NCBI GenBank assembly: GCA_902582845.1 | Contig: CACHTQ010000002.1 | Coordinates: 62,001 to 126,000 of the forward strand | Length of the DNA stretch: 64,000 bases | Direction of reading: 5' to 3' | Source of the DNA: an uncultured Pelagibacteraceae bacterium | GTDB lineage: Bacteria > Pseudomonadota > Alphaproteobacteria > Pelagibacterales > Pelagibacteraceae | Shown here: positions 36,876 to 49,951 of the stretch, piece by piece | How positions within the stretch are numbered: position 1 is the first letter of the stretch | How the letters are laid out: every line of letters begins with the position of its first letter | Notes under the pieces: generated by a model | The model's input: the letters and a program-made list of their open reading frames with translations, nothing else | What the model was told of the DNA's origin: nothing | Databases searched by the model: none | Made by a program: the position numbers and the translations under genes

Positions 36876-37958
36876 ATGTCATTTAATACTTTTGGAAAGT
36901 CTTTTCGTTTTACAACTTGGGGAGAATCCCATGGTCCAGCTATAGGGTGTATTATAGATGGGTGTCCACCATTAATACCATTAAAAGAAGCCGATATTCA
37001 AAAAGAATTAAACAAACGAAAACCTGGGCAATCAAAGTTTACTACTCAAAGGAAGGAGAATGACAAGGTTCAAATTCTTTCAGGAGTTTTTGAGGGAAAA
37101 ACGACTGGGACACCAATATCATTGATAATTTACAATGAGGATATGCGTTCAAAGGATTATAATGATATCAAAGATAAATTTAGACCAGGACATGCTGATT
37201 TCACATATTTTAAAAAATATGGAATAAGAGACTACAGAGGTGGTGGTAGATCATCTGCAAGAGAAACAGCTGCAAGAGTTGCAGCAGGTGCTGTGGCAAA
37301 AAAAGTTTTAGAAAATAAATTAGGAAAAAAATTCAAAATCACTGGGGCTGTAACCCAACTTGGAATATTAGGATGTGATACTAATAAATGGGATGATAAA
37401 ATAATTTCTAAAAATCCATTTTTTTGCCCAGATAAATCAATGTTAAAAATTTGGGAAAAATACTTATTAAGTATTAGAAAAGCTGGATCGTCATGTGGAG
37501 CGATAATCGAAGTAAGAGCGAACGGTGTTCCTGCTGGATTAGGAGCACCTATATACTCAAAATTAGACTCTGACATAGCATCAGCTATGATGAGTATAAA
37601 TGCTGTTAAAGGAGTTAATATTGGCTCAGGTATGAACTCAGCACAATTATCAGGTGAGGAAAATTCAGATGAAATTTCTCAAAATAGAAAAAAAACAAAA
37701 TTTAAATCTAATAACGCTGGAGGGATTCTGGGAGGCATTTCTTCAGGTCAAGAGATAATTGTCTCTTTTGCTGTAAAGCCAACTTCTTCAATTTTAAAAA
37801 GTAGAAAAACAATCAATAAATTTGGAAAGAATACAAGTATATCAGTAAAAGGTAGACATGATCCATGTGTGGGTATAAGAGCTGTACCTGTGGGTGAAGC
37901 AATGTTATCTTGTGTTTTATTAGATCATTATCTTCTACACAAAGCTCAGTGTAGTTAA
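36876..37958 (+). CDS. aroC: Chorismate synthase
   Basis: The 360-residue enzyme performs the last step of the shikimate pathway, using reduced FMN. The start [26 protein letters not shown], the middle [22 protein letters not shown] and [17 protein letters not shown] near the end are all family signatures. It converges on dxs with a 4-base overlap. No other shikimate gene is adjacent. Confidence 0.97.
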   Translation: MSFNTFGKSFRFTTWGESHGPAIGCIIDGCPPLIPLKEADIQKELNKRKPGQSKFTTQRKENDKVQILSGVFEGKTTGTPISLIIYNEDMRSKDYNDIKDKFRPGHADFTYFKKYGIRDYRGGGRSSARETAARVAAGAVAKKVLENKLGKKFKITGAVTQLGILGCDTNKWDDKIISKNPFFCPDKSMLKIWEKYLLSIRKAGSSCGAIIEVRANGVPAGLGAPIYSKLDSDIASAMMSINAVKGVNIGSGMNSAQLSGEENSDEISQNRKKTKFKSNNAGGILGGISSGQEIIVSFAVKPTSSILKSRKTINKFGKNTSISVKGRHDPCVGIRAVPVGEAMLSCVLLDHYLLHKAQCS

Positions 37959-39868
37959 TTTTGTTTTTTCAAAACAATATTAGAATTAAGTAAATCTAAA
38001 ACTTTTTCCTCAATTGAAACTGCATCAAGATTTGCCACTTTATACATTTTATCTGGAGTATCCTGATCAATAAAAATATCTGGTAACGTTAATGATCTAA
38101 ATTTTAAATTAGAGTCCATTAAACCCTTTTTTGTCAAAAAATTTACCACATGAGATCCAAAACCACCAATTGAACCCTCCTCTATAGTCATGATCGCTTC
38201 ATGAGTTGTAGCTAATTGCCAAATAAGATTTTCGTCTAAAGGTTTCGCAAATCTTGCATCAACAACTGTAATTGGTACACCTTTTTTTGATAAATTTTCT
38301 GCAGCCTTTAAAGTCTCGTTCAATCTTGCTCCAAAATTTAGGATCGCTAATTTTTTTCCTTCTTTGATAATTTTTGATTTCCCTATCTCAATTTTTTCAT
38401 TTATTGAAGGTAGAGTTGAACCTAATCCTGTTCCTCTTGGATACCTAAATGCGCATGGTCTATCGTTAATCTCCGTTGAGGTATTTATCATTCTTACAAG
38501 CTCAGCTTCATCACTTGCTGCCATAACAATAAAATTTGGTAAAGTAGTTAAATATGTTGTATCAAAGCTTCCAGCATGTGTTGGTCCATCAGCCCCAACA
38601 AGTCCCGCTCTATCAATCGCGAATCTAACCGGTAAACTTTGAATTGCTACGTCATGCACTACTTGATCATAAGCTCTTTGTAGAAAAGTAGAATAAATAG
38701 CTGCATAGGGTTTAAAGTTTTCGGTAGCTAAACCTGCAGCAAATGTAACTGCATGTTGCTCAGCAATCCCAACATCAAAAGTCCTATCTGGAAATTCTTT
38801 ACGAAAAATATCAAGACCAGTGCCATCAGGCATTGCAGCTGTAATAGCTACAATTTTACTGTCCTTTTTAGCATGTTGAATTAAGGTGTTTGCGAAAACC
38901 TTTGTATATGATGGTAATTTACTTGTACTCTTAAGTTGTTCACCAGTTTTGACATTAAATTTTGATACTCCATGATAATTATCCTTTGCCTCCTCTGCGA
39001 AAGTATAACCTTTTCCTTTTTTTGATTTAATATGAATTAAAATTGGTCCTTCATGTTTAGAGTCTCTAGCATTTTTTAAAATTGGAATTAATGAATTTAA
39101 ATCATGACCATCTATTGGGCCAATGTAATAAAATCCAAGTGAACTGAACAAAGTTCCACCTGTCACAGCTGATCTTAGTAAATCTTCTGCTTTACCAGCC
39201 TTAGCACTAAATCTTTTTGAAAAAGCTGACATAATTAATTTAATAGTTTCTCTTAGACTAAAATAAATCTTTCCTGAAAAAATTTTTGCTAAATAAGTGC
39301 TCATTGCTCCAACTGGTCTGGCAATTGACATATCATTATCATTTAAAATTACGATCATCTTAGTTTTTGAGGCACCAGCATTATTCATAGCTTCATAAGC
39401 CATTCCTGCACTGATTGCCCCGTCACCAATTACTGCAATTACATTGTCTGATTTATTAGACAGCCTGTTTGCTTCTGCTATACCTAGAGCTGATGAAATA
39501 GATGTTGAGCTATGTGCAGCGCCAAAGGGATCATATTCACTCTCTGATCTTTTGGTGAAACCAGAAAGACCATTTCCTTGTCTAAGAGTTCTTATTCTAT
39601 CTTTTCTGCCAGTTAAAATTTTATGTGGATAGCACTGATGACCCACATCCCAGATTAACTTATCATTGGGTGTATTAAAAATATAATGTAAAGCAACAGT
39701 TAATTCTACAACCCCAAGACTTGCCCCAAGATGACCACCGGTTACCGAGACAGCATCAATCATTTCCTCTCTTAATTCATCAGCAACTTTTTGTAATTTT
39801 GATTCAGGTAATTTTTTTAAATCTGATGGAAAATTAATTTCATCTAACAGTTCGTATTTTGTTTTCAT
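37955..39868 (-). CDS. dxs: 1-deoxy-D-xylulose-5-phosphate synthase
   Basis: The 637-residue thiamine-diphosphate enzyme condenses pyruvate with glyceraldehyde 3-phosphate, the first step of the MEP isoprenoid route. The [18 protein letters not shown] motif binds thiamine diphosphate, [17 protein letters not shown] lies near the start, and [17 protein letters not shown] has the catalytic Glu. It follows the farnesyl diphosphate synthase gene (4-base overlap), forming an xseB-ispA-dxs operon as in many proteobacteria. Confidence 0.97.
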   Translation of the reverse strand: MKTKYELLDEINFPSDLKKLPESKLQKVADELREEMIDAVSVTGGHLGASLGVVELTVALHYIFNTPNDKLIWDVGHQCYPHKILTGRKDRIRTLRQGNGLSGFTKRSESEYDPFGAAHSSTSISSALGIAEANRLSNKSDNVIAVIGDGAISAGMAYEAMNNAGASKTKMIVILNDNDMSIARPVGAMSTYLAKIFSGKIYFSLRETIKLIMSAFSKRFSAKAGKAEDLLRSAVTGGTLFSSLGFYYIGPIDGHDLNSLIPILKNARDSKHEGPILIHIKSKKGKGYTFAEEAKDNYHGVSKFNVKTGEQLKSTSKLPSYTKVFANTLIQHAKKDSKIVAITAAMPDGTGLDIFRKEFPDRTFDVGIAEQHAVTFAAGLATENFKPYAAIYSTFLQRAYDQVVHDVAIQSLPVRFAIDRAGLVGADGPTHAGSFDTTYLTTLPNFIVMAASDEAELVRMINTSTEINDRPCAFRYPRGTGLGSTLPSINEKIEIGKSKIIKEGKKLAILNFGARLNETLKAAENLSKKGVPITVVDARFAKPLDENLIWQLATTHEAIMTIEEGSIGGFGSHVVNFLTKKGLMDSNLKFRSLTLPDIFIDQDTPDKMYKVANLDAVSIEEKVLDLLNSNIVLKKQN

Positions 39869-40737
39869 TTATTTCTATTTAAAATATAATTTAATGTTTC
39901 TGACAAATTTCTTGATTTAGATCCATATTTTTTTAATTTACTTTTTATTCTTAAGATTAGATTATTAGCATATTTAATAGTATTTTTATATCCTAGTAAA
40001 CTAATTAGAGTTGCTTTTCCTTTTTTTTTATCCTTGCCAGTCTTTTTTCCTGCAACAAGTAAACTTCCTTTATAATCAATCAAATCATCAGCGACCTGAA
40101 ATAACAAACCTATGTCAGCACCAATATTCTCAAATTTTTTAATATCACTTTTGTTTTTTTTCTTAATTATTAATGGTGCTGCACAACAAAAACTAAAAAG
40201 TTTTCCAGTTTTTTTAATTTCCATCTCTTCAATCTTTTTTTTAGAAATTTTCTTACGTTCATAATTTAAATCTAAATATTGACCTCCTGCTATTCCAAGA
40301 TGGCCTGAGCTTTCAGAAATTTTATTAATTAAATCAATCTTAATTTTTTCACTAATTCTTAAGTCTTTATGACTTAAAATTTCAAAAGCCATTGTTAAAA
40401 GTGAATTTCCAGCTAAAACTGCAGTAGCCTCTCCAAATTTAATATGTGCTGATGGTTTGCCTCTTCTTATAGAGTCATCATCCATACATGGTAAATCGTC
40501 ATGTATTAATGAGTACGCGTGAATACATTCAACTGCAGCACCAATAAAGATAAGAGTTTTATAATCTAACTTAAATAAAGACCCAACATCAATTAAAATT
40601 TTTGATCTTATCTTTTTTCCTCCGGAAAAAAGACCATATTTCATTGCAACTATTAAATTTGATTTTTTTTGTTTAGCAATAAATCTTCTTAAAAACAAAT
40701 TTGTATCATTTGCAATTTTATTTAATTTTCTTTGCAT
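39865..40737 (-). CDS. ispA: Short-chain polyprenyl (farnesyl) diphosphate synthase
   Basis: The 290-residue prenyltransferase has a first aspartate motif with an insertion, [15 protein letters not shown], which is typical of bacterial farnesyl/geranylgeranyl diphosphate synthases of the IspA type. [12 protein letters not shown] is the second motif. It would supply C15 precursor for quinones, undecaprenyl phosphate and possibly carotenoids. It overlaps xseB by 20 bases upstream and dxs by 4 bases downstream, so the three are coupled. Confidence 0.93.
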   Translation of the reverse strand: MQRKLNKIANDTNLFLRRFIAKQKKSNLIVAMKYGLFSGGKKIRSKILIDVGSLFKLDYKTLIFIGAAVECIHAYSLIHDDLPCMDDDSIRRGKPSAHIKFGEATAVLAGNSLLTMAFEILSHKDLRISEKIKIDLINKISESSGHLGIAGGQYLDLNYERKKISKKKIEEMEIKKTGKLFSFCCAAPLIIKKKNKSDIKKFENIGADIGLLFQVADDLIDYKGSLLVAGKKTGKDKKKGKATLISLLGYKNTIKYANNLILRIKSKLKKYGSKSRNLSETLNYILNRNK

Positions 40738-40972
40738 CTTTTTTTTGATTAATCTTGAATATCATTTCTTTTGTTTTCTCATTTATTTCTTTGATATTCT
40801 TTTGAAATTTTTTCTCAATTATATTATTAAGTTTAATTAAATCTTGATACTTATCCAAAGAGTTCCCTAAATCCTTTTGATTTTCCAATTCTTCAATCAT
40901 CTTATTAGCCTCAGTGGTTAATTCTTCAAGAGATAACGAATTATAATCATTTGGTAAATTTTTATCTTTCAT
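40718..40972 (-). CDS. xseB: Exodeoxyribonuclease VII small subunit
   Basis: The 84-residue, mostly helical protein has LSLEELTTEANKMIEELENQ and LDKYQDLIKLNNIIEKKFQ, matching the XseB helical hairpin. The large subunit XseA is not in the window. The position directly before ispA and dxs is the classic proteobacterial arrangement. The start is ATG at 40972, divergent from the Sua5 gene by 20 bases. Confidence 0.85.
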   Translation of the reverse strand: MKDKNLPNDYNSLSLEELTTEANKMIEELENQKDLGNSLDKYQDLIKLNNIIEKKFQKNIKEINEKTKEMIFKINQKKDAKKIK

Positions 40973-40992
40973 ATAATACTCTCAAATAATAC

Positions 40993-41925
40993 ATGAAAAT
41001 TAATCTTGCAAATATTAAAAAAGCGACGAATCTCTTAAATAAAAGAGAGTGTGTTGCTATACCAACCGAAACTGTTTATGGAATAGCTGGGAATGCATAT
41101 TCTGATATAGCTTGTAAAAAAATATTTAGATTAAAAAAAAGACCAATGAATAACCCTCTAATTATTCATTATTATGATTTAAAAAGATTAAAAGATGATT
41201 GTGATTTAAATGGTGATTTTTTAAAATTATATAAAAGATTCTGTCCTGGCCCAATAACATTTATCCTAAATCAAAAAAAAAAATCAAAAATTTCAAAAGT
41301 TGCAACTAATAAAAAAAATACTCTTGCTGTGAGATTTCCAAAACATCCATTAGCAAGAATTCTATTGAAACATTTGAAATTTCCTATCGCAGCACCTAGT
41401 GCAAATATTTCTTCGAGAGTTAGTGCAGTGACTTCTTCAGATGTAAAAGACGATTTTGGAAAAAAAATTAAGTATATACTTGAAGGCGGAAGATCTTCGG
41501 TTGGGGTTGAGTCTACAATTATTGATCTCAGAAAAAAACCAAAAGTTTTAAGATTAGGTGGTTTAGAAGTTGGGGCTATCCAAAAAATAATAAAGAAAAA
41601 AATTTCAATAAATACAAAACCTTCTAAGATTTCAGCTCCTGGACAATTAAGAATTCATTATTCTCCTGGAATCCCGATCAGACTTAATGCTAAGAAAATA
41701 AAAAAAGATGAGGCTTTTTTGCTAATTAAAAAAAATAAGGTTAACAAAACAAACTATTATTTTTTATCAAAGAAGGGCGATTTAAAAGAAGCTGCAAAAA
41801 ATCTCTACACTATTTTAAGAAAGATAAAAAAAGATAATTACAAATCTATAGCTGTAGACAAAATCCCAAATATAGGAATTGGCAAAACCATTAACGATAG
41901 ATTATTGAGGGCTTCAAAATTTTAA
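40993..41925 (+). CDS. L-threonylcarbamoyladenylate synthase, Sua5 type
   Basis: The 310-residue protein has the YrdC domain: VAIPTETVYGIAGNAYSD, KRPMNNPLIIHYYD, FCPGPITFIL, RFPKHPLARILL and PSANISSRVSAVTSSDV. After about residue 205 there is an extra C-terminal domain as in Sua5, joined through SAPGQLRIHYSPGIP. It makes threonylcarbamoyl-AMP for the t6A modification of tRNAs reading ANN codons. Sua5-type rather than short TsaC-type follows from the length and the linker. It overlaps the ABC ATPase start by 1 base. Confidence 0.93.
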   Translation: MKINLANIKKATNLLNKRECVAIPTETVYGIAGNAYSDIACKKIFRLKKRPMNNPLIIHYYDLKRLKDDCDLNGDFLKLYKRFCPGPITFILNQKKKSKISKVATNKKNTLAVRFPKHPLARILLKHLKFPIAAPSANISSRVSAVTSSDVKDDFGKKIKYILEGGRSSVGVESTIIDLRKKPKVLRLGGLEVGAIQKIIKKKISINTKPSKISAPGQLRIHYSPGIPIRLNAKKIKKDEAFLLIKKNKVNKTNYYFLSKKGDLKEAAKNLYTILRKIKKDNYKSIAVDKIPNIGIGKTINDRLLRASKF

Positions 41926-42653
41926 TGACTATTCCTCTTGAAATAATTGATTTATCAAAAACTTATGACTTAAAAAAAGCTGTTCGAAATATTTCTTTTA
42001 AAGTAAATGAAAATCAAATCATTGGAATTCTTGGACCTAATGGATGTGGTAAAACTACAACAATAGGCATGATCCTTGGTTTGCTAAAGCCTACACAGGG
42101 GAGGGTTCTTATAAATGGTATTGAAATTGAAAAGCAAAGAGTCGAATTATTAAACGAATTAAATTTTATTTCACCATATATTGAGTTACCAAAAAAATTA
42201 ACCGTAAAGCAAAATCTAGAAGTTTATGGACGACTTTATGATGTAAAAGAACTTAAAATTAAAATTGATTATCTTTGTGAAAAATTAAGGCTTAATGAAT
42301 TTATTAATAAAATAACAGGAGAACTTTCCTCTGGGCAAAAAAATAGAGTTAGTCTGGCTAAATCAATAATTAATGATCCATCAGTTCTTCTTCTGGATGA
42401 GCCAACCGCATCTCTAGATCCTGAAACAGGAGATTTTGTTAGAAGTTTTTTAGAGGAATACCAAAAAGAAAAAAGAACTTCTATTCTCCTTGCTTCACAT
42501 AACATGGCAGAAGTTGAGAGATTATGTTCTTCAGTTCTTATGATGAATAAAGGATCTATTATTGATCAAGGAACACCTGAAGAATTAATTAAAAAACATG
42601 GACGGAGAAATATGGAGGAAGTTTTTTTAAAACTTACAAGGGATTTAATATGA
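41925..42653 (+). CDS. ABC-2 type exporter ATP-binding protein
   Basis: The 242-residue ATPase has the Walker A motif GPNGCGKTT (about 37-45), signature LSSGQKNRVSLA, Walker B LLLDEPTASLDP and the switch His in LASHNMAEVERL. It pairs with the permease gene that overlaps its last 4 bases. The system belongs to the ABC-2 export class (drugs, lipids or glycan-linked substrates). The substrate cannot be told from sequence. Confidence 0.93.
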   Translation: MTIPLEIIDLSKTYDLKKAVRNISFKVNENQIIGILGPNGCGKTTTIGMILGLLKPTQGRVLINGIEIEKQRVELLNELNFISPYIELPKKLTVKQNLEVYGRLYDVKELKIKIDYLCEKLRLNEFINKITGELSSGQKNRVSLAKSIINDPSVLLLDEPTASLDPETGDFVRSFLEEYQKEKRTSILLASHNMAEVERLCSSVLMMNKGSIIDQGTPEELIKKHGRRNMEEVFLKLTRDLI

Positions 42654-43441
42654 ATCTAAATAAAATGTATGGTCTTTTTCTAAGACATTTTTATCTCATC
42701 AAAAGCTCTTTGCCAAGAATTTTAGATTTAATTTATTGGCCAACAATACAAATTATTCTTTGGGGTTTTATTTCTAAATTTTTTTCAATTTATAGTGATT
42801 ATTATAATAATACACTTGGAATAATTCTTACATGCGCAATTCTTTACGACATTCTTTTTAGATCAAGCATAAGTTTTAATATGCTTTTTTTAGAGGAAAT
42901 CTGGAGTAGAAATTTTACGAATTTATTTATTGCTCCATTGAAGCTTAAAGAAATAATTATATCTTTAATTTTTACTGCTTTGATAAGAACATTAATCGGT
43001 CTAGTGCCCGCAATTATTTTAACCTCTCCATTGTTTGGAGTTTCAATTTTAAAATTAGGTTTTCCACTCTTTATATTATTTTTAAGTTTATACATATTTG
43101 GCATTACATTAGGTTTGTTTGTCAGCTCTGGTTTAATGAGATACGGACCATCATTTGAAAATATAGCTTGGTCATCATTATTTTTACTTGCTCCATTAGG
43201 CTGTATCTACTACCCAATAGAAATCCTTCCTGAATTTTTCCAAATAATTGCAAAAGGTTTACCATTAGTTTACATTTTTGATGAAACAAGAAATATTTTA
43301 ATAAATGGTCTTGTAGATTACGAAAATATAAAAAAAGCTTATTTATTAAATTTAGTTTATTTAATTTTTGGAATAGGACTGTTTTATCTATCATTTTTAA
43401 GAGCGAGAATAAAAGGGACTTTAATAAATATGGGTGAATAA
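42650..43441 (+). CDS. ABC-2 type exporter permease
   Basis: The 263-residue protein has about six hydrophobic segments of the ABC-2 membrane domain, with a conserved amphipathic region before the last pairs (FENIAWSSLFLLAPLGCIYYPIEILPEFFQII). It overlaps the ATPase gene by 4 bases and ends 1 base before the tRNA-Arg 3' end. The two proteins probably form a (ATPase)2(permease)2 exporter. Confidence 0.9.
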   Translation: MNLNKMYGLFLRHFYLIKSSLPRILDLIYWPTIQIILWGFISKFFSIYSDYYNNTLGIILTCAILYDILFRSSISFNMLFLEEIWSRNFTNLFIAPLKLKEIIISLIFTALIRTLIGLVPAIILTSPLFGVSILKLGFPLFILFLSLYIFGITLGLFVSSGLMRYGPSFENIAWSSLFLLAPLGCIYYPIEILPEFFQIIAKGLPLVYIFDETRNILINGLVDYENIKKAYLLNLVYLIFGIGLFYLSFLRARIKGTLINMGE

Positions 43442-43442
43442 T

Positions 43443-43519
43443 TGGTGCGCCTGCTAGGAGTCGAACCCAGAACCTCCTGATCCGAAGTCAGGCGCTCTAT
43501 CCAGTTGAGCTACAAGCGC
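43443..43519 (-). tRNA. tRNA-Arg (anticodon UCG)
   Basis: The reverse strand gives a canonical 77-base tRNA. The acceptor begins GCGCTTG, the D-arm contains AGCTCAACTGGATAGAGC, the anticodon stem CCTGA/TCAGG encloses CTTCGGA, and the T-arm is TTCTGGGTTCGACTCCTAG. The CCA end is encoded (43445-43443). Anticodon TCG reads CGA and, by wobble, other CGN codons. It separates the ABC exporter from rluD. Confidence 0.97.
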
Positions 43520-43542
43520 ATATCATATTAATATATCATTTT

Positions 43543-44523
43543 ATGGAAAAAAAAATAAATTTGATAGTTGATAAGACCGAAAATGAACTCCGTGTTGATA
43601 TTTTTATTAAAAAGAGAGAGGATATTATAAGTCGAACAAGAATAAAAAATCTTATTCTAGATAATAAGTTAAGAGTAAATAATAAGGTAATAACTGATCC
43701 ATCGAAAAAAATTTTTTTTAATGATGAAATAAAATTAATCGTACCTGAACCCAAAAAAGCTTCCTTAAAACCTTATGAGTTTAATTTAGATATAGTATAT
43801 GAGGACAAAGATTTAATTGTTTTAAACAAACCGTCTGGAATAGTAATACATCCCGGTGCAGGTAATTTTGATAACACAATCGTAAATGCGCTTATGAATT
43901 ATAGTAAAAATTCTTTTTCTAATATTGGAGGTGAACTAAGACCTGGAATAGTACATAGAATTGATAAAAATACATCTGGATTAATTGTTATTGCAAAAAA
44001 TAATGAAACTCACGAACACCTATCTAATCAATTTAATAAACATACAATTCAAAGAATTTATCAATTGTTAATCTGGGGCAAAGTTAGACCATCTAAAGGT
44101 AAAATAGAAACCTTTATTACAAGAAGCTCAAAAAATAGACAAATGATGGAGGTTAGTATCAGTAAAGGAAAAAAAGCAATTACAAATTATAAAACTTTAG
44201 AAATTTTTGAAAATGAAAATACTCCAACTTTAAGTTTGTTAGAGTGTAAGTTGGAAACAGGTCGAACTCACCAAATAAGAGTTCACATGAATTATTTAGG
44301 TAACAGCATAGTTGGTGATGATAAATATAAAAAAAGATTTAAAAAACTCAAGAATATAGAACCATCATTAGAAAAAATTTTAATGAAATTAAACAGGCAA
44401 TTTCTGCATGCTAAAACATTGGGCTTCATACATCCAAAAAAAAACAAGCAGATGATTTTTAATTCAATTTTGCCAAATGAACTTGAAATAATACTAAAAA
44501 TGCTCAGAAATATAGATAAATAA
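43543..44523 (+). CDS. rluD: 23S rRNA pseudouridine synthase, RluD type
   Basis: The 326-residue protein has an N-terminal S4 RNA-binding domain (about 15-70) and the RluA-family catalytic domain with LVLNKPSGIVIHPG-like sequence and HRIDKNTSGL, where D141 is catalytic. The later ETGRTHQIRVHMNYLGNSIVGDDKY stretch is a family signature. It isomerises uridines in the large-subunit rRNA, as E. coli RluD does for helix 69. Assignment to RluD rather than RluC rests on the S4 domain, length and motif wording. Confidence 0.88.
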   Translation: MEKKINLIVDKTENELRVDIFIKKREDIISRTRIKNLILDNKLRVNNKVITDPSKKIFFNDEIKLIVPEPKKASLKPYEFNLDIVYEDKDLIVLNKPSGIVIHPGAGNFDNTIVNALMNYSKNSFSNIGGELRPGIVHRIDKNTSGLIVIAKNNETHEHLSNQFNKHTIQRIYQLLIWGKVRPSKGKIETFITRSSKNRQMMEVSISKGKKAITNYKTLEIFENENTPTLSLLECKLETGRTHQIRVHMNYLGNSIVGDDKYKKRFKKLKNIEPSLEKILMKLNRQFLHAKTLGFIHPKKNKQMIFNSILPNELEIILKMLRNIDK

Positions 44524-44557
44524 AACATTGAAAAATTTTGAATATTAATTAGATAAA

Positions 44558-47558
<3,001 letters not shown>

Positions 47559-47559
47559 A

Positions 47560-48891
47560 TTATTTAATTTTTTTCAAAATAATATTAACACATTTTATAA
47601 GAAGTTTTTTATTTTCACTTTCTCCCATAATTCTTATTTTTGACTCTGTTCCCGATTTTCTAACAAGAATTCTGCCACTACCTTTTATTAATTTTGAAGC
47701 TAACTTAATAGATTTCTTAATTTCAGGTTTATTAATAATGCTTTTATCTTTTACCTCAATATTTCTAAGTAATTGTGGTGTTTTTTTAAATTTTTCAAAA
47801 AATTCGCTTGCTCTTTTTCCTTTTCTAAGAGCAAACAAAGACTCCAGGGCAACAAGTAAGCCATCTCCTGTAGTTGCAAATTTACCTAGAATAATATGTC
47901 CTGATTGTTCTCCACCTAAATTAAATTTATTTTTTTGCATTAACTCTTTTACATATCTGTCACCAACATTAGCACGTATAAATTTTATACCTTTTTTTTT
48001 AAAATACCTTTCAAGCCCGTAATTGGACATTAATGTTCCAACAACCCCACCTTTTAACATTTTTTTATTTTGCCATCTTGTTGCTAGTGCAGCGATAATT
48101 TGGTCTCCATCTATAATATTACTTTTTTCGTCGCACATAATTATCCTGTCCGCGTCACCATCTAATGAAATACCTATGTGTGCCCTATGCTTTTTAACAG
48201 CAGATTTTATCTTTTCAGGAAATGTAGAACCACAATTTTTGTTGATATTTAGTCCATTAGGATTAACTCCTATTGCAATCACCTTAGCACCTAAAGATTT
48301 TAATAATTCTGGTCCAGCTTTGTACCCTGCTCCATTTGCACAATCAATTACAATTCTTAGTCCTCTTAGATTGAATTCTTTGGTAAAATTTTTTTTTAAT
48401 ATCTCAATGTAATCATTTGTTCCTGTCTCTAATCTTTTTACTCTACCTAGTTTTTCAGGCTTCGAGAGATTTTTAATAATCTTTTTATCTATTAAACTTT
48501 CAATTTTTTTTTCTATTTTATCTGATAGTTTCATGCCATCAGGTCCAAAAAGTTTTAATCCATTATCGTTATGAGGATTGTGAGAAGCTGTAATCATAAT
48601 TCCCATATTTGCCCTCATTGCTTTTGTGAGCATAGCTAAACCATTTGTTGGCAAGGGTCCTAAAGTATATACATGCATACCGGCTGATGCCAATCCTGAT
48701 ACGAGTGCTGGTTCTAAAGTGTATCCAGATAATCTTGTGTCTTTTGCTATTATTGCAGTTTGTTTTTTTTTTTTTTGAGATTTAAAATATGTTCCACTTG
48801 CTAAACCAAATTTAAAAAACATATCTCCATTAATATTTTCACTATTTATAGCTCCCCTAATACCATCAGTACCAAAATATTTTTTTGTCAT
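47560..48891 (-). CDS. glmM: Phosphoglucosamine mutase
   Basis: The 443-residue alpha-phosphohexomutase starts KYFGTDGIRG, has the phosphoserine loop MITASHNPHNDNGLKLFG, the metal loop SLDGDADR and the sugar-binding GGEQSGHI, and ends with RKSGTESKIRIMGE. It converts glucosamine-6-phosphate to the 1-phosphate for peptidoglycan and lipopolysaccharide. It overlaps folP by one base and continues the ftsH-folP-glmM order common in bacteria. Confidence 0.96.
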   Translation of the reverse strand: MTKKYFGTDGIRGAINSENINGDMFFKFGLASGTYFKSQKKKKQTAIIAKDTRLSGYTLEPALVSGLASAGMHVYTLGPLPTNGLAMLTKAMRANMGIMITASHNPHNDNGLKLFGPDGMKLSDKIEKKIESLIDKKIIKNLSKPEKLGRVKRLETGTNDYIEILKKNFTKEFNLRGLRIVIDCANGAGYKAGPELLKSLGAKVIAIGVNPNGLNINKNCGSTFPEKIKSAVKKHRAHIGISLDGDADRIIMCDEKSNIIDGDQIIAALATRWQNKKMLKGGVVGTLMSNYGLERYFKKKGIKFIRANVGDRYVKELMQKNKFNLGGEQSGHIILGKFATTGDGLLVALESLFALRKGKRASEFFEKFKKTPQLLRNIEVKDKSIINKPEIKKSIKLASKLIKGSGRILVRKSGTESKIRIMGESENKKLLIKCVNIILKKIK

Positions 48892-49946
48892 TAATTGTTT
48901 ATTATATTCTTAAAGATCTTAATGCCTTGTATTGTTTCATTAACATCGTGAATTCTTAAAATCTGAACACCTTGCGTCATAAGATATATTGATGATGCTA
49001 TTGTTCCACCATTTCTAAATTTACTGTCATTTTTTCCAGATAACTCCTTAATAAATCTTTTTCTTGAATTGCCTACAAGTATCGGAAAACCAAGAGAATG
49101 GAAAATAGAAATATTGCGTATCAAACTCATATTATGTTTCAAATTTTTTCCAAAACCTATACCGGGATCTAGAATAATTTTATCATGTTTGATACCTTTA
49201 GATCTAAGTAGTTTTATTTTATTTTCAAAAAAATCATATATGTCTAGTAACTCATTTTTATACCTCGGACTTTTTTGCATATTTTCTGGAGTTCCCTGTG
49301 AATGCTGAATAACAAATGGAACTTTATATTTTTTTAAGACATTTTTAGTTTCAAAGTCAAAATCTAATCCTGAAACATCATTAATTAATTTCACCCCTAA
49401 GTTTATTCCTTTCTTCATAATTTTTGATTTTCTGGTATCTAAAGATATTGGTATTTTTTTCTTAAGTAATGATTTTAAAATTTTATTAATTCTTTGCCAT
49501 TCTAAATCTTCCTTAATTACTTTTGATCCTGGGCGTGTCGACTCTCCACCAACATCAATCAAATTTGCACCACTTTTTAGTAAATGAATCGCATGATTAA
49601 TTCCTTTTTTTTTTGAATTAAATTTCCCACCATCTGAAAAGCTGTCAGGTGTTAAGTTTAATACTCCTAAAATATTTGGTATTTTTTTAAAATCTAAATT
49701 TGAGAAATTTTTTTTTTTCGATTTAATTTTTTTTAAATCAAAATTAATTTTTTTCCTTATTGATTCAGGTAAATATTTTATCTGATTAATAAAAATTTTT
49801 TTTTTTGAATTTCTGGTTATTATTTCTATTTGATCAAATGAGATTTCCTTAATCCCATTAAGTGGTATTGATTTCTTTTGGTTAATTAGTTTTTTTGAAT
49901 GATTTCCGTAATAGAAATTACACACCCTTGTGTAATATCTAAGCAT
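48891..49946 (-). CDS. folP: Dihydropteroate synthase with N-terminal extension
   Basis: The 351-residue protein carries a full DHPS barrel starting near residue 88: ILGVLNLTPDSFSDGGKF, LIDVGGESTRPGSKVI, ISLDTRKSKI, INDVSGLDFD and ILDPGIGFGKN, with NSRKRFI near the end. It joins pterin pyrophosphate and p-aminobenzoate in folate synthesis. About 80 lysine-rich residues precede the barrel, making it longer than the usual 270-290. No later start with a clear ribosome site stands out. It lies 5 bases downstream of ftsH. Confidence 0.93.
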   Translation of the reverse strand: MLRYYTRVCNFYYGNHSKKLINQKKSIPLNGIKEISFDQIEIITRNSKKKIFINQIKYLPESIRKKINFDLKKIKSKKKNFSNLDFKKIPNILGVLNLTPDSFSDGGKFNSKKKGINHAIHLLKSGANLIDVGGESTRPGSKVIKEDLEWQRINKILKSLLKKKIPISLDTRKSKIMKKGINLGVKLINDVSGLDFDFETKNVLKKYKVPFVIQHSQGTPENMQKSPRYKNELLDIYDFFENKIKLLRSKGIKHDKIILDPGIGFGKNLKHNMSLIRNISIFHSLGFPILVGNSRKRFIKELSGKNDSKFRNGGTIASSIYLMTQGVQILRIHDVNETIQGIKIFKNIINN

Positions 49947-49951
49947 TAAAA

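Noticed and set aside
37232-37576. 114-codon ORF antisense to aroC
   Set aside because: It is the reverse of the glycine/alanine-rich FMN-binding region of chorismate synthase.
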